Part shown: positions 32,344 through 43,679 of the stretch, one piece after another
Position numbering within the stretch: the first letter of the stretch is position 1
Layout of the letters: each line of letters begins with the position of its first letter
Assembly: GCA_018136815.1 (NCBI GenBank)
Contig: CM030935.1
Location: forward strand, 4,042,299-4,106,298
Source of the DNA: Isochrysis galbana
Taxonomy: Eukaryota > Haptophyta > Isochrysidales > Isochrysidaceae
Direction of reading: 5' to 3'
DNA: 64,000 nucleotides
Position numbers and translations under genes: made by a program
Notes under the pieces: generated by a model
Seen by the model: the letters and a program-made list of their open reading frames with translations, nothing else
Told to the model about the DNA's origin: nothing
Database searches by the model: none

Positions 32344-33119
32344 AGATTCCCGCGCGTTCACTGCTCTAATGGTCGCGATGTGACAACTATGCTCTCTTGT
32401 GTAGATGAACCATCAGGTCAATGGATGAGAGGGCGAAGTCCTACGTTGACATGTTGGGATGGCCAAAAACTTGACAAGTGCTTGTACAAGTGTAGGTTGT
32501 TGCTCACACACAAAATACGAAAGGAGGAGTAATAGTAATAAGACAGAAACTTCGACGGTGACTGGCTGTGGTATGGAATGCGGGCAATGGTGTGAGGCGG
32601 GGTGTGTGCACAAGCGTGGACTCGGATGGTTGGACTTCATGTGGCCGCTATGGACGGAGCTTCCGCTCGGCGCCGACTCGTGGGGGGCGCTTTTTTTCGT
32701 TATCTTCCTTCATCGACGATCTGGAGGCGTTAGCGGTCAAGAGCGGCCACCCTCCTTTCTCGCTCTCCCTTTCCTTCGCGTTCGTCTAGAGTCCGATCCG
32801 GTGCCCCTGGGTGTGTGTGTTGCGGCTTGTGAGTGCTCGAGAGGAACGGTAGCGTCTGGGGCTTAAGAACATGTAGCCCCCGTGAGCAACCGCACCACTC
32901 ACGAGCACGCACCCATCCACCCACACACGCACGCGGGCGCGCGCGCGCGCACACACAGGCATCGTATCCACCGAAAGGGACATCGAGCGGAGACGGGGAT
33001 TCGAAGGTGTCGTTCCGTCAATTGTGGGACATCAGTCGAATTGAGCGATCAAATGTCCACAGTTATTTAAAATTAAATAACACTGCGTGGGGATAACAAC
33101 TACATGCAGTTTACTGAAT
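32344..33119. other. Gene-poor stretch
   Basis: A host repeat at 33008-33058 (GTGTCGTTCCGTCAATTGTG, GAATTGAGCGATCAAATGTCC) is the same sequence that was split by the SINE-like element at 47.7-48.4 kb. A CA/CG-rich microsatellite is at 32915-32960. No gene supported. Confidence 0.5.
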
Positions 33120-33590
33120 AGTATCAACTGAGCACCATTGTGCACGCCGTGCGCATTGGGCACGGCGCGGTGTCCCCCCCCCCCGCGGAGACGCCGTGCG
33201 TGCGCATCCCGATTTTTCCCTCTGCGTGCCGCCTAATGCGCACAATTAATTACGTAAATGTGCAATATAAGAGATGTTTCGTTGCGCAGCACGTGTGATG
33301 GCTTGCAATCACAATGTGCACGCCGCGCATGGGCACGGCGCGATGTGCATCGGCCCCCCCGCGGAGACGCCGTGCGTGCGCATTTCGACTTTTTCCCTGC
33401 GTGCCGCCTAAGGCGCACAATTACGTAAACGCGCAATATAAGAGATGTTTCGTTACGCAGCACGTGTGATGACTTGCAATCACAATGTGCACGCCGTGCA
33501 TGGGCACGGCGCGATGTGCATCGGCCCCCCCCCCGCGGGGGCGCCGTGCGTGCGCATAGCAACTTCCAGGAAGGTGCACGCCGTGCGTTC
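33120..33590 (+). repeat. About 175-bp tandem repeat, roughly 2.5 units
   Basis: Each unit has GCACACC-like GTGCACGCCGTGC / GGCACGGCGCG arms, a C-run with GCGGAGACGCCGTGCGTGCGC, TGCGTGCCGCCTAA, then CACAATTACGTAAA and CAATATAAGAGATGTTTCGT. GC-rich and AT-rich halves alternate. Not coding. Confidence 0.8.
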
Positions 33591-33689
33591 ACTCTTTCCG
33601 CGGGGGAACTCTGGGCGCGGAGGGCGGGCGGGAACCCTGGGGGCACCCCCTGGGACCGGGGGATTGTTACAGTATACGGCGATAACACT

Positions 33690-35200
33690 AACGTAAACAG
33701 CTGGACCGTCTCGCCCGTCTCTCCCCCTCCCGCTCCCCCCCCCCCCCGCCCCCCCTCCCTTCGCCTCTCACCGACCTACCAGAGAGAGAAGGCTCCTACT
33801 GCCTGCCTCCCTCCTCCCTCCTCGCTCACCCTCCAGCTCTCTCCTCGCCCTCGTCTTCCTCACGATGGTGGCGACTCGGGCGCGCATCGGTACGGTCCTC
33901 CGTCCTCTCGTCTCGTGCTCCTGCTCGCTGGTTTCGTTCGACTCGCTCGACACGGCCACCTGTCGACTGGACGCCAAGCGCAAGCGCTGCTCGCACGACT
34001 CGTTCCTCCTCCTGCTCCAATGGCGCGGCGGAGGCGGCGGAGCCTGTTCGCGTTCCTGATGCCGAGGAGGAGGCCCTTTCCCCGACCGAGGAGGCCACCA
34101 TCACCACCACCGACGAGGACCCCGGGCCTGTGGGAGGAGAAGAGAAGAACGAGAACAGTGCGTCGGACGCTCCAGGCCTTCTTCTTCCCATCGCGCCGGC
34201 TGCGGAGGTCGGGGCATCTTCAAGGCAGTGACGCGCATCCGGTGGGAGGACACGCGTGGCTCGCGCTGCGCAGAGGGGCGACACTGCCCACCGGCTTGTC
34301 GAGCAGCAGCGCCCACGTGCGCTCCATGTAGTGGCGTGTTTTGGGTTAACGAGACTGGTTGAAAAAGAAAACATGCACATCTGGGTGGACAAACATAATA
34401 ACCTGGTCCTCTTTTGACGGAACGCGACTTGACGAGGATTGTCCTGCGCCCGGCGCCGTGGTGCAGAGCGGACGGCCGTTGCTTTCGTCGCACGACCCCC
34501 ACAGCCGTAGAAGTAAGAGCTGAGGGGTGCTTGGAGTGATTCGATGTGGTAAAGTGTCCTTCCCACCCTTGAACTGGTGAATGCTTGCGGATCTGGCATC
34601 GGCCACCACTGAAGAATTTGTGTAGACTGACCATATTGTCCAGGTCCCACCAGTTGTGGTTGTGGGAACGTGTGGCCCACTCGGCAGCCACAAATTCGAA
34701 GGAAAGATTTTCATCGAATTCGTCGAGTCCATTCGATGATGTGTTGCACCCTTGAGCGTCGACGCGCGCGCTGGTGTCATGGAGATTTGCGGTGACCTCT
34801 CGGCGGTACCGGCGGGGGTACCACGTTAGAACTTATAGCGTCGTATGACATCTTTAGCTAGCATCCCTAGCCACATACACCGGACGAGCCATGCGCCAAC
34901 CGCGCACACCCCCATCGCGGGGTAGGGGCTCCGTTGCCGTCGAAGGGCTACGGTCCCGCAGCACTAAGGTTATACTAACACAACAATAAAACTCTGACGC
35001 TACACGAACTGTAAAATCTTGATATCTGATTTCACAACAGGCCTCTGTTTTTGGGTGTGTCTGGCAAGAGGAAGTCGGAGCGCGCCGGCGCGCAGTGGGA
35101 GTGAGGCGGAGAGAGAGAGCGCGCACGAGGGGAGGAGGAGCGGGGGAGAGTGGCAAGCGCGCGAGGGCGGCTGCGCGCTCTCTCCCCGCCTCGGACGGCA
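33690..35200. other. GC-rich stretch, no gene resolved
   Basis: Several overlapping open frames on both strands (33826-34680) cannot be separated. One plus frame (about 33960-34230) is acidic (PVRVPDAEEEALSPTEEATI) and might be an exon. Repeat A in reverse lies at 34856-34995, just upstream of the palmitoyltransferase gene. Confidence 0.4.
34856..34995 (-). repeat. Repeat A, copy 2
   Basis: Reverse copy of the element leader at 831-1025 (CCGGACGAGCCATGCGCC, GCGGGGTAGGGGCTCCGTTGCCG). More diverged near the CTTAGTGCTG part than the 49.5-kb copy. Confidence 0.8.
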
Positions 35201-36557
35201 ATGGAGACGACGCTGCGGATCGGCCCCTCGTTCACTATTGAGGCGGCAGGGCGCGGCAAGCTTTGCGAATGCCCTGTCTGGATGCTGCTCTGGATAGCTT
35301 GCCTCTCGCTTCCCTTCTGCCGTTGGTTCGTCAAGTGCGAGGCCCTCCTGCCTCCGCTTGCCTTCGAGGTGGGCCTCGCGCTCTACGCGAGCGCCACGTT
35401 CGTGCTTCTCGTGGCTGCGCACATCGACCCGGGGACCGTCCCCCGCAATGTTGCATGGCGCCCACCCGGCGAGACACCCCTTGGCGTGACGGCACCACCC
35501 TCTGAGGCCCTCGCACCGCCTGGCATGGCGGGTCGAATCTCTGTGCACAGGGGTGTCGAGCTTCGACACAAATTTTGCACGTCTTGTGGGGTTGTGCGGC
35601 CCATTCGGGCGGTGCACTGTCGGATGACGGACCGATGCGTCGAGAAATGGGACCACTATTGCTGGTACCTCGGCATCACAGTCGGCAGGTGCGACTTGCC
35701 GCCGTCACCCCCACGTCACGTTGCACATCATCCTGCGCGTCGCTTGAGGCAGTGAGGTGTTGGCCTCGAAGGCCACACTCACGCTGGTCATGTGCGCCCA
35801 CACATTTTTATTGCAGGCGGAACCACCCATGGTATTTTTCGTTTTTGCTTCTCGCCTTGTTGGACACGCTCTACATGGGTGGCACGGGTGGATATGCTCT
35901 CGAGCTCATTGTGCTTCGCGACGCACCAAACGAGAACCCTATTGCCTACTTGCTGTGGACTGATCCGCTTTCATGTAGCCTTCTCTGCTATGCGCTTCTC
36001 ATGTCGGGCGTGTTGCTCAATTTGGTGACATACCATGCACACAACATCTCGGTAGGAACATTCGCACACGGCTAGCCCCCTGAGCTATTTCTAGCGCTCG
36101 GAACCCTTGGCATCGTGCACACGCCAGCCCTTAGACCACCATGGGGTCACATTTCAGCAGAGACGCCTACTGCGTCTGCGGCACAAAGTCAAACCTGCGT
36201 CAATACAATGAAATGACACCGGGGGCGGGCCTGGCAACGCATGAAAATTTCGTGGTATACCAGTGCCAACCCGTTATTGCGTCCCTTGCTTAGGTCAATC
36301 TGACGACATATGAGAAATTCAGACGGCCCTATTCTAGGCCGCGCACGCGCACCACAGAATGCCTGTCACCTGGCGGCAACCCATTCGATGCGGGATTCTT
36401 CCGAAATTGGGCGGAGGCCTTCTTCCCGTGCTTTGTGCGCCCTCCGACGTGCGTCTTGGCTTCTACGGAGGAGATCAAAGACCTCGAAGCTCCGAACATG
36501 CTTCTTAGGGGGCAGCAGGGGCCCATGCTCACGTCCACAGCGTCATGGACGGAGTGA
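35201..36557 (+). CDS. DHHC-family protein S-acyltransferase (DHYC variant), 328 aa
   Basis: Exons 35201-35688, 35817-36051 and 36294-36557 join by GT-AG introns in phases 2 and 0. Four membrane segments fit the usual layout: WMLLWIACLSL, FVLLVAA region, YFSFLLLALLDTLY, and SLLCYALLMSGVLLNLV. The cytosolic Cys-rich domain (about 124-165) reads FCTSCGVVRPIRAVHC, CVEKWDHYCWYLGITVGRRN; the catalytic DHHC is DHYC. After the last membrane span are NLTTYEKFRRP (TTxE motif) and NPFDAGFFRNW (PaCCT motif), both family-specific. The enzyme attaches palmitate to cysteines at Golgi or plasma membrane. DHYC also occurs in yeast Akr1, so activity is plausible. Confidence 0.9.
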
Positions 36558-38063
36558 ACGCATGTAGAATGCGCCGTCCTCGCACTTGAATACAACTTGG
36601 CACTAGGAGTGGAGGAGTGATTTGTGGATACATACTCTGATGCAATAGTTAGGGCGGTCAAACACGGCTTTTTAAGTACTAATATGGGCGGGGGTCGACA
36701 TTTTTGACCGTGAGCGGAAAGCCCCGGCGAAAGCGGCTCGGAGGGTCTCCCCGCCATTTCAGAATCCTCGTCCGAAAAGACGGTGCGAAGTCCCGTCGGA
36801 CCCCCCGCCCCTTGCACACGCTTTGGCGGCTCACACGAGCCGAACTGGACGTCGCTCCCACCGAGAGATGTGTTTCTTTCACTTAAAAGATGCCTAGACA
36901 TATATTAAATTAGGGGTGCGACGCCCCATATTGCCTATAAAGCAAATTTCAAACCCTGGTGCCCCAGCGATGACGTCCGCACATGCACATGCGCACCACA
37001 CACGGCTCGCACACGGCCGATTCGGCCGTCAGAGGATGCTCCTTGACGGTCCTGACCCTCGCCCCGCAGGATTCGCTCTGGCTCGCGACTGACGAGGAGC
37101 TGGAGCACCAGGACGCCATGGCGCTCGACGCTGCTCGCTGGTCGACAAAAGTTTGTTGGCCGATTGCGGGACAGGTGCGCTGCCGAACGCGCCCGCTCTG
37201 GCGCAGGTCGACCGAGCCCGTACCTACAATGCCTTTGCCGCCCCAAACGGCAGGTTCCCGACTCGTCTTTCGACGCTGTGAGGCAGGTGTTCTATCTATG
37301 TTTTCGTCGGCTCCTCGGATTTTCACGTGCATCATAGGGCTGGTAGCAATCTAGATTATAATTTAAAGCTAGCCTGCAGCGTGCTCTGCGACGGAGCGAC
37401 GCGCGCGGCCGATCAGTACTGTGGAATTGATAGCTTTTTGTTTGACGTCTAGAGGGAGAAGTTTTCTCCGCACGGAGGGCTCGAATATTGGGCAGAAGGG
37501 AGAAGGGCGAATTTCGAGCTCTAGACCGCCCGTTCTTTTGGCTACTAGTGAATTCAACATGTAATCTAGCCAAGCACCGGCCTGAAAGCTTCAGGCGTGA
37601 TGGTTGCGATCGATTTCTGTGGGCAATCGTGTCGTGAATCACGATTGGACACCGGCTGGTTTGTGCTTTGTTTGCGCTCATCACGAGCCAACTTTTAGAA
37701 TTTTTTGGACACACAGATGGCCTCCAAGGGCATTCACGTTCGGAGACACACAGGTCGTGCCCGCCAAGCACGGGCCAGTCAATAGTTCGCCCGTTTCTAT
37801 CACATCATCCCAACATGGAGCACAAAAAGAAGTTTTGTTTTCGCGTTGACGTGCAAAATTGACGGACAGCCTCGTGTTTTCGAGCGTCTCGTTCGATTTC
37901 GAGGGACAACCTCTCCTTTTCGCTCGATGGTTCGACAGTCTCATATGGTAAGACTGGTTGGCTACCGAAATATTGTCATTTGGGCATGCTGGTGGTCATG
38001 TACTGTGCTCATATGTGTCTTGGACTGGTGAAATGAAGCCTAAAATTAGAATTACTATGGTCA
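36558..38063. other. Gene-poor stretch
   Basis: One possible orphan exon (37070-37174) is listed separately. I see nothing else that is supportable. Confidence 0.4.
37070..37174 (+). other. Possible orphan exon (35 codons)
   Basis: A stretch reading DSLWLATDEELEHQDAMALD and on to IAGQ is bounded by CCCCGCAG and by GTGCGC, good acceptor and donor contexts, in one phase. No neighbouring exon was found. It may be part of a small gene or chance. Confidence 0.25.
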
Positions 38064-38780
38064 CTAAGTTTATACTTGGTTGACCCATGGGGGGGCACGA
38101 GCCCCCCCTTCTCTCCACTCCTCCCCTGCCATGGGGGAGGAACCACCCATCCTCCTGGCATGCCTGATGGCTTGCCAGGAGGCCACTGCCCTACTGACCC
38201 ACTCACTCCCCCACAGGCTCGCCCCATTCGCCCATCCTGGCCCCTCGTGACCAGCCCAATCAATGCTCCAACCCCCCCTCCTTCCCTGGTTGACAGGCAG
38301 ACAGGTGCAGCGTGGGGGCCCCAGAGGCTCGGGAGCGCCAGCGAGGGAGAGGGAGGGGAGGCCAAGGCCCAGCCCCAACCTCCTCTGCCCCCTGAGCTGG
38401 CCTCCAGGAGCCTCCAGGGGCCGCCAGAGGGCAGCTGGAGGCCTGCCGCAGGCGCGCCATCGCGCGTGCCGCAGGAGCAGGAGAGGGGAGAGAGAGCGCG
38501 GAGAAGGGGGTGGGCGCGAGCGAGAGCTCCGCCCACCGGAAAATCGGTAAGTCTCGCGCCTGTTTACAGGATAAGACGAGACAGAGTCGGCCGCCCACTC
38601 GGAGACACAGGAGGAAGGGGGGGAAAGATCACCGGGGAGAGGACGCGCTGGGGTGCGCGGGGTCGGTGCATGCACGGGGGGGAGGACAAATATCGAGGGG
38701 AGGGGGCAGTGCCCCCACCCCCCGGTATCACTCGGACACCTGGCCCGTCAGGCATGGCGGGATTCCGGGACTGAAACGTG
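38064..38780 (+). mobile_element. SINE-like element, 3'-altered copy
   Basis: Starts CACTAAGTTTATACTTGG and follows the 24.6-kb copy closely through CACCGGGGAGAGGACGCGC, then diverges and lacks the AATATTAAAAGG T-tail. It abuts repeat E (GTTGGCTAGGATATAAC, 38809), which also occurs near 42870 and reversed at 47600-47640. Confidence 0.75.
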
Positions 38781-40528
38781 ATGTCCAATTAATTAGCTAG
38801 TGGGGTTGGCTAGGATATAACATATAACATTGATTATTATTATCTTCGTTCTCCTGTGGGCGCGTGATGACTGCGCGCGCCATGGCCCCCCTCTAGGGAG
38901 TCTCTCGGGTCTCTGCCGCACGAGCCTGGGGAGGGCGGCGGTCCTAACGACAATACCCATAAATAAACAGACAGATAGCCCGGTCACCGGTCACCCACTC
39001 ATCTAAACCACTATTTCCCACCTCCCCTGGCTGGGTGTCCAAGGATTCCGCAGGGTCGCCCCCTACCAACCGTCTCCCCCCCCCCCCCCCCCCCCACGAA
39101 CCCCCTCCCGCCCCACGAAAGGCAATGGCGTCGATGAGCGATGAGTGACCCCCCTCCCTCCTCCCTCCCTTCCCCTGCGCGTGGCGGTCTATTTCTATTT
39201 CGGGAGAATGACACGGTCGCCCACGGGAGGGAATCAGAGAAATGAATATGGAGCACATCGCTATAAGAAAGGCGGAGCTCCCGCGACGGGCAATCGCCCG
39301 CGATAGGCCACAGAATGGCCTGGAGGTAGTGGGCATGGTGATGGTGAGCCCACACCTCTCTCGAGCAGTGTGGGGGGCCCCTCCCCGCCCGTTTGCTAAC
39401 GTAAACGAGACCCATTACTTACCGCACTCCATCGGGGGGTTGCAAACCCCCCCCTCTCCCTCTCTCAGTTCTCCTCCACCTCTGCCCCTGCGGCGCGTCG
39501 CCATGCGGCGCGCCACGGCCTACTCTCAGAGGTCCTTTGGGGGCTCCCAAAGCGCCAGCCATGGCCAAGGCGGGCAGCTCAGGGGGCAGTGGAGGTTGGG
39601 GCTCAGCCCCTAGCCGCTGGCCGCCCCTGCCTTTCCCACGCTTTGCCTCACCGGCCATGGGCCATTATGGGAGCCGCCCGAAGTCCTCTGTCTGCCTGGC
39701 GACCAAGGATGGGGGGTAGTCAGCTCGAGGGTAGGCTCATGCCAGGCGTGGGAGTGCGAATCGTGGCCCGCGCCCACTAGGGGTGTGGGCCAGAATGATG
39801 ATTGCCCAGCACCTGCCAGAGGCCAGAGGGCAGGGGCTGGGGTTGATTGTACGGGCCCACCCCGGGGGGTGTCCGCGATGGAGAGAGGGGGGCGCGAGGC
39901 GCGAGGCCCCCATTGGCCCCTACTTGTAAAAGTAAGTTGAGGAATACCGAAATTCTACTGCTACTGCTTCTCCAAGACGGGCAAAAGATGTTACTCACAC
40001 GGGAGGCGGAGGAGATGTTGCAAAAAGCCGCGCTCAAGAAGAAGTAACCGATGTGTGGTGGTGTCAGCGAGAAAAAACAAGTCTGAGGTTGCGGTCTCTT
40101 GAGGTGATTGTGCAGGCCCACCCAGGGGGTGTCTGCGATGCAGTGCGCGGGGCGCAAGGCCCCCATTGACCCCTGCACTTACTACTTATAAAAGACCCCT
40201 ACTTACTACTTATAAAAGTAGGTTCAAAATATCCCCCCGATAGCTATTGGGGGCGCTGGCTTCTGGGGGGTAAAAAATACATCTCAAGATTGGCTTCTGG
40301 GGGTAACGTGTATTTTATAAAATTCACAACTTCGCCCCTTCTTCGCCATCCTTTCACTTGCTGCAGTCATCCCATCCTTGCTTGCATAACTTATGTGTAA
40401 GTGAACATGATGTGATATGCTGATGATGGCGCGGTCACCGATCATACTGAACGCTCGTGAGATTGACTGATAGTGGCTACAGCATTGCATCAGGGGTGTC
40501 GCATCATGAGCCGTTGTCATCGGTATCA
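38781..40528. other. Repeat-rich stretch without a gene
   Basis: Contains repeat E, poly-C (39080-39097), a body related to the 19.6-kb SINE-like element (about 39470-39860), two A-run termini (40071 and 40274) and a direct duplication TACTACTTATAAAAG (near 40180 and 40205). None of the frames looks coding. Confidence 0.45.
40274..40290 (-). mobile_element. About 17-nt micro-insertion with TSD
   Basis: AAAATACATCTCAAGAT lies between TGGCTTCTGGGGGGTAA (40257-40273) and TGGCTTCTGGGGGTAA (40291-40306); the two copies differ by one G. Minus sense ends in a T-run, as in the 30.35 and 60.6 kb cases. Confidence 0.7.
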
Positions 40529-41683
40529 TCAAGGGACTTTGCTTGAAGTAGAAACTGCAACGACTCTCCATAGCTCCAACTGTGCCACCCTCTCATACTC
40601 AAAGCAGGTTGGGACATCTGCCACTTTGATCTTCTCTGCATGCAGTCTTCTCGATTTGCTCAGCAGAGCAGCAAAGTGGTCAGCTGCGGTTGCCCTAGGC
40701 GTCAAGGATGGCAGGTGGAAATTGATTCTTCGCTCCAAGGAGATGAAGGCCTGAGCAGCCGGTAATCGAGGTAGCAAAGCACTCAGGAGTGTCACAAATG
40801 CCTCTGTCGCGGCACAATCATATATAACATCAGCCGCAAGAACGACAGTCGTCCGCGCAACGTGAAGAAGATCTGGGCGGGTGAACTCATATGCTCTATG
40901 CTCAGCCTGCCAGCCATAGGGGTCACAGCTCGCGTTCCCGAATACATCGGCCTCTTTGAAGCGCTCGTCACACGTGTGGCCAATCGGAATATCATTACTA
41001 GTGGGCTCGTCCTCCCTTACTACCTCGAGCTCGTCTTGATGAGAAGACCGCCTCAGCTGCTCCCGCTCTAGCCCGTCAATCAACGGGTCAAAGTGGAACC
41101 AATCCAGGTGCCGCACATCCACAATTGCTTGTAAAGTACCCACATTGAGGGCGATGTTGTGCCTGGCATTGGCCAGGATCCCGAGGGGGGCATCTGTCAG
41201 CACGACGCGAGAGGCGAAGCGACCTGCAAGCAGACCCGTGAGAGCACAGCCGCAGCCGAGCTCCAGGACAGTCGCTTGGCGGAGGATGTCTGGCCGGTGG
41301 AGAAGGTAATCAGCGAGTAGGAGTGCACCTCGCCACACTTGCATGCCAACACCAGCAAGAGGTGTCTCACACAGATGGCGTACTACCAGCTCACCTCGCC
41401 TGCGCGAGGCTCTCCGCCTTACGACGCAGTCACCGTCGGCGTCAAAGCACGGCTCCTGTGCGTGCCGCATGCTGTGCTCCACATCGTCGCCATAGCCCAT
41501 CCTGATGATGAAGCTGGTCGTCGTGAAGCTCGCGCAAGGCTCGTGGAGCAGGTGGACATCGGAGAGTACCTCGCCGTCTTTGCAGTCGCGAACTCGCGAT
41601 GGCGACCCCGTTCCTCGGCCGGCGGCAGCCGGGGGCGCCACAGAGTCGGCAGGTGGGCCAGTGCCGCCGCCCGCGCGGCCCAT
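40529..41683 (-). CDS. METTL22: METTL22-like protein lysine methyltransferase (384 aa)
   Basis: ATG at 41683, no intron. The Methyltransf_16 fold is recognisable: VGMQVWRGALLLADYLL (about 111), the SAM-binding VLELGCGCALTGLLAG (about 138), VVLTDAPLGILANARHNIALN (acidic ribose-binding Asp) and VVLAADVIYDCAATEAF (about 284), then SLERR and a C-terminal ELWRVV strand. The VGMQVWRGA start and DVIYD motif place it with METTL22, which methylates Kin17 lysine in animals. About 45 residues between motifs II and III are an acidic insertion (GLEREQLRRSSHQDE). No targeting signal. Other METTL21-type enzymes are the alternative. Confidence 0.78.
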   Translation of the reverse strand: MGRAGGGTGPPADSVAPPAAAGRGTGSPSRVRDCKDGEVLSDVHLLHEPCASFTTTSFIIRMGYGDDVEHSMRHAQEPCFDADGDCVVRRRASRRRGELVVRHLCETPLAGVGMQVWRGALLLADYLLHRPDILRQATVLELGCGCALTGLLAGRFASRVVLTDAPLGILANARHNIALNVGTLQAIVDVRHLDWFHFDPLIDGLEREQLRRSSHQDELEVVREDEPTSNDIPIGHTCDERFKEADVFGNASCDPYGWQAEHRAYEFTRPDLLHVARTTVVLAADVIYDCAATEAFVTLLSALLPRLPAAQAFISLERRINFHLPSLTPRATAADHFAALLSKSRRLHAEKIKVADVPTCFEYERVAQLELWRVVAVSTSSKVP

Positions 41684-42934
41684 CGTTGTTCGGAAGTACT
41701 AATTCGCTAATTCGTGTCGGTAGAGTGCAGCCGGCCTAGAGACGGAAGTTACTTTTCTTGCTCTGAAAAACGATCGCTATCGAATTTTTAGACGAGAGTT
41801 GGAGCTCTGAACGCACCTTGAGCTGAACGGCTCCGTCTGCTGCTCGCCGCCCTTGCTTCACGTAAAACGTGTGTGCCTCGTCTCTCGGGGTATAACTCTT
41901 TGCACAAGAAACTGACTCGGCGAGAACTGCCCAGGCGGGCATGGGAAGACAGCCTAAGAAGAGAATAGACATAAACGACTTGAGACCCGCTTTCAATAGG
42001 AACGACAAAGGTGGCCTAAGACCCAGCGCGGAGCTAGCGGAGCTTGCCACCAAGCTGAGGATCGCACACGTTGTCGTGGGGACCACGGAACAGAAGGACA
42101 AAGGCGAATGAGACACCGACACATCAACCAGGGTTGCCACTGGAGACAACGCGAAACATACTTGACCTAAACAACCAAAAGGATGCCAGCTAGTCGGGGT
42201 GAGACTGTGAGACTCAGAAATGTGCCGGCTGAATCCTAACCGGGCACAGCACTCTCGAGGCTGCAACTGGCACCTGCCGCGATGCCGCGATGGCGTCCGC
42301 TGTACGGAGCTGCTGCGCGACCGTGTCGCGTGCGTAGATGCGGGGCACATCGGAGTCGGAGTCCCACCGACCTCGGGCCCGCAGCCCACAGTTGTTGTTC
42401 GTTCCCTCCGGCGTCCGCCAAATCCGTCGCGCCGCCGATGCGGAAGCTCTGTGGGCGCTGACTTCGGCCGCGTCCAGCTGGTTGGGGAGTTGGGGAGGCG
42501 AGCTGCGAGCTGCTTCGCGTACCGGCTGAGGTCAGAGGTCGAGACCGGCGCGGCGCCCCTGGCCCCGGGATCGCTTGCAGACCGCAAGCGAAATAGCGGA
42601 TAGCGGGCCATCTGGATCTGGAGTGGCAGCTGAGGCAGAGAGCCTTTGGCAGTCAGCCTCTATGCCTCTATGCCTGTAGTAAGCATCGGCGAAAGCGGCG
42701 GCGGCGCTGGGCGCTGGGCCAGTAAGTGGGGGTGGCGGCGGCGGCGGCGCTCCCTCGGTGACGTCAGACGTCAACATTCAAAGGGGTCTGCGACCGGCAT
42801 GAGTTCCAAGTTGGGCTCTGAGCTCTCAGGGCCTGACGGAAAAGTTGTGTCCAATTAGCTAGTGGCTAGTGGGGTTGGCTAGTGGCTAGGATATAAATAT
42901 AACATTAATGATTTAATTAATAAATAGACATCAA
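41684..42934. other. Intergenic, possible minus-strand gene
   Basis: A minus ATG at 42777 opens MLTSDVTEGA, a proline run and AAAFADAYYRHRGIEADCQR, then a stop at 42532; a second minus frame (to 41736) carries DLSRYAKQLAARLPNSP. They may be exons of one gene but I could not settle splice sites or family. Repeat E starts at about 42850. Confidence 0.3.
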
Positions 42935-43191
42935 AAAAACAAAAAAAAACATCTGAAGATTCTGGGCTACACACCTACCGTCTACAGGACTCGCCACCTC
43001 TATTTCCATCGCCCTTATCTTCCCTCCCTCCACCTCCTCCCCTGCCCCCCTTCTTTCCTTTTTCTTCGGTTTCCGGGGTCCGACCTCGGTGCACTACCTG
43101 AGGTCTGGTTTGGAGTGTGGGGTCCGGGCAGGCCTTTTGGTCTTTTTCTCTCGTGTGTCACTTCCTCTCGGCCGTGATTTGAATAAATAGA
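42935..43191 (-). mobile_element. 5'-truncated T-tailed retroelement, 16-bp TSD
   Basis: AATAAATAGACATCAA flanks at 42919-42934 and 43192-43207. The element is the 3' 257 bp of the family at 28464-29080 (GTTTCCGGGGTCCGACCTCG, GTGCACTACCTGAGGTC) and ends on the minus strand with GAATCTTCAGATG plus T-runs. The target is repeat E. Confidence 0.9.
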
Positions 43192-43229
43192 CATCAAGTA
43201 ACTCCCTACCAACGCGGCACCCGCGTCAC

Positions 43230-43375
43230 GTTAAGAAAGACAGAAAGACACAGGCCACCTAGCGGCACAGGAGGAGAAGGAGGGCGAGAACTTGAACTTA
43301 ACGCTAGGGGCTGGTGCACCCCCCGTTACCCCCGCAACCTGAGCCAGTGAGGCGAGGAGATCAAAAGATTTTTTT
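43230..43375 (+). mobile_element. LINE 3' UTR fragment
   Basis: GGCCACCTAGCGGCACAGGAGG, GGGGCTGGTGCACCCC and CCCGCAACCTG match 61690-61790 in the 60.8-kb LINE derivative. It ends GCGAGGAGATCAAAAGA plus T8, equivalent to that family's T-tail. Confidence 0.65.
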
Positions 43376-43679
43376 TCAAAGGGCGAAAACAGGCTGTTTC
43401 TGCTGTGTTTGGAAGCAGGCCCCTCTGTATTTCACATGTAGAATATGAGATATGAACACATGAACACACATCTTCCATCTACTCGACGACCGTGAATTCA
43501 CAGCAGAGCGCTCTCTCATGTAAGGGGCCCCCTGATGAGTGTCGCGTCGGCCGCATGGCACGCCGCAACGCTGAGTGAATAACGGGGGAGAGTCGGAGCA
43601 GGCGAGAGGAGAAGGCGTGGGGGCCGAGAGGGCCGACTCGTGTGCGCTGTGTAGTTTTGAGCTACGCGCCACCTCTACA

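Noticed and set aside
33826-34680. 284-codon minus frame
   Set aside because: Overlaps equally open plus frames; no domain, splice context or start decides; left unassigned.
36949-37335. 128-codon minus frame opposite the orphan exon
   Set aside because: No recognised motif; probable shadow.
38009-38774. Long overlapping frames in SINE-like elements (also 24.6, 48.0 and 62.0 kb)
   Set aside because: Several frames on both strands are open at once owing to GC content; they disagree between copies and show no domain.
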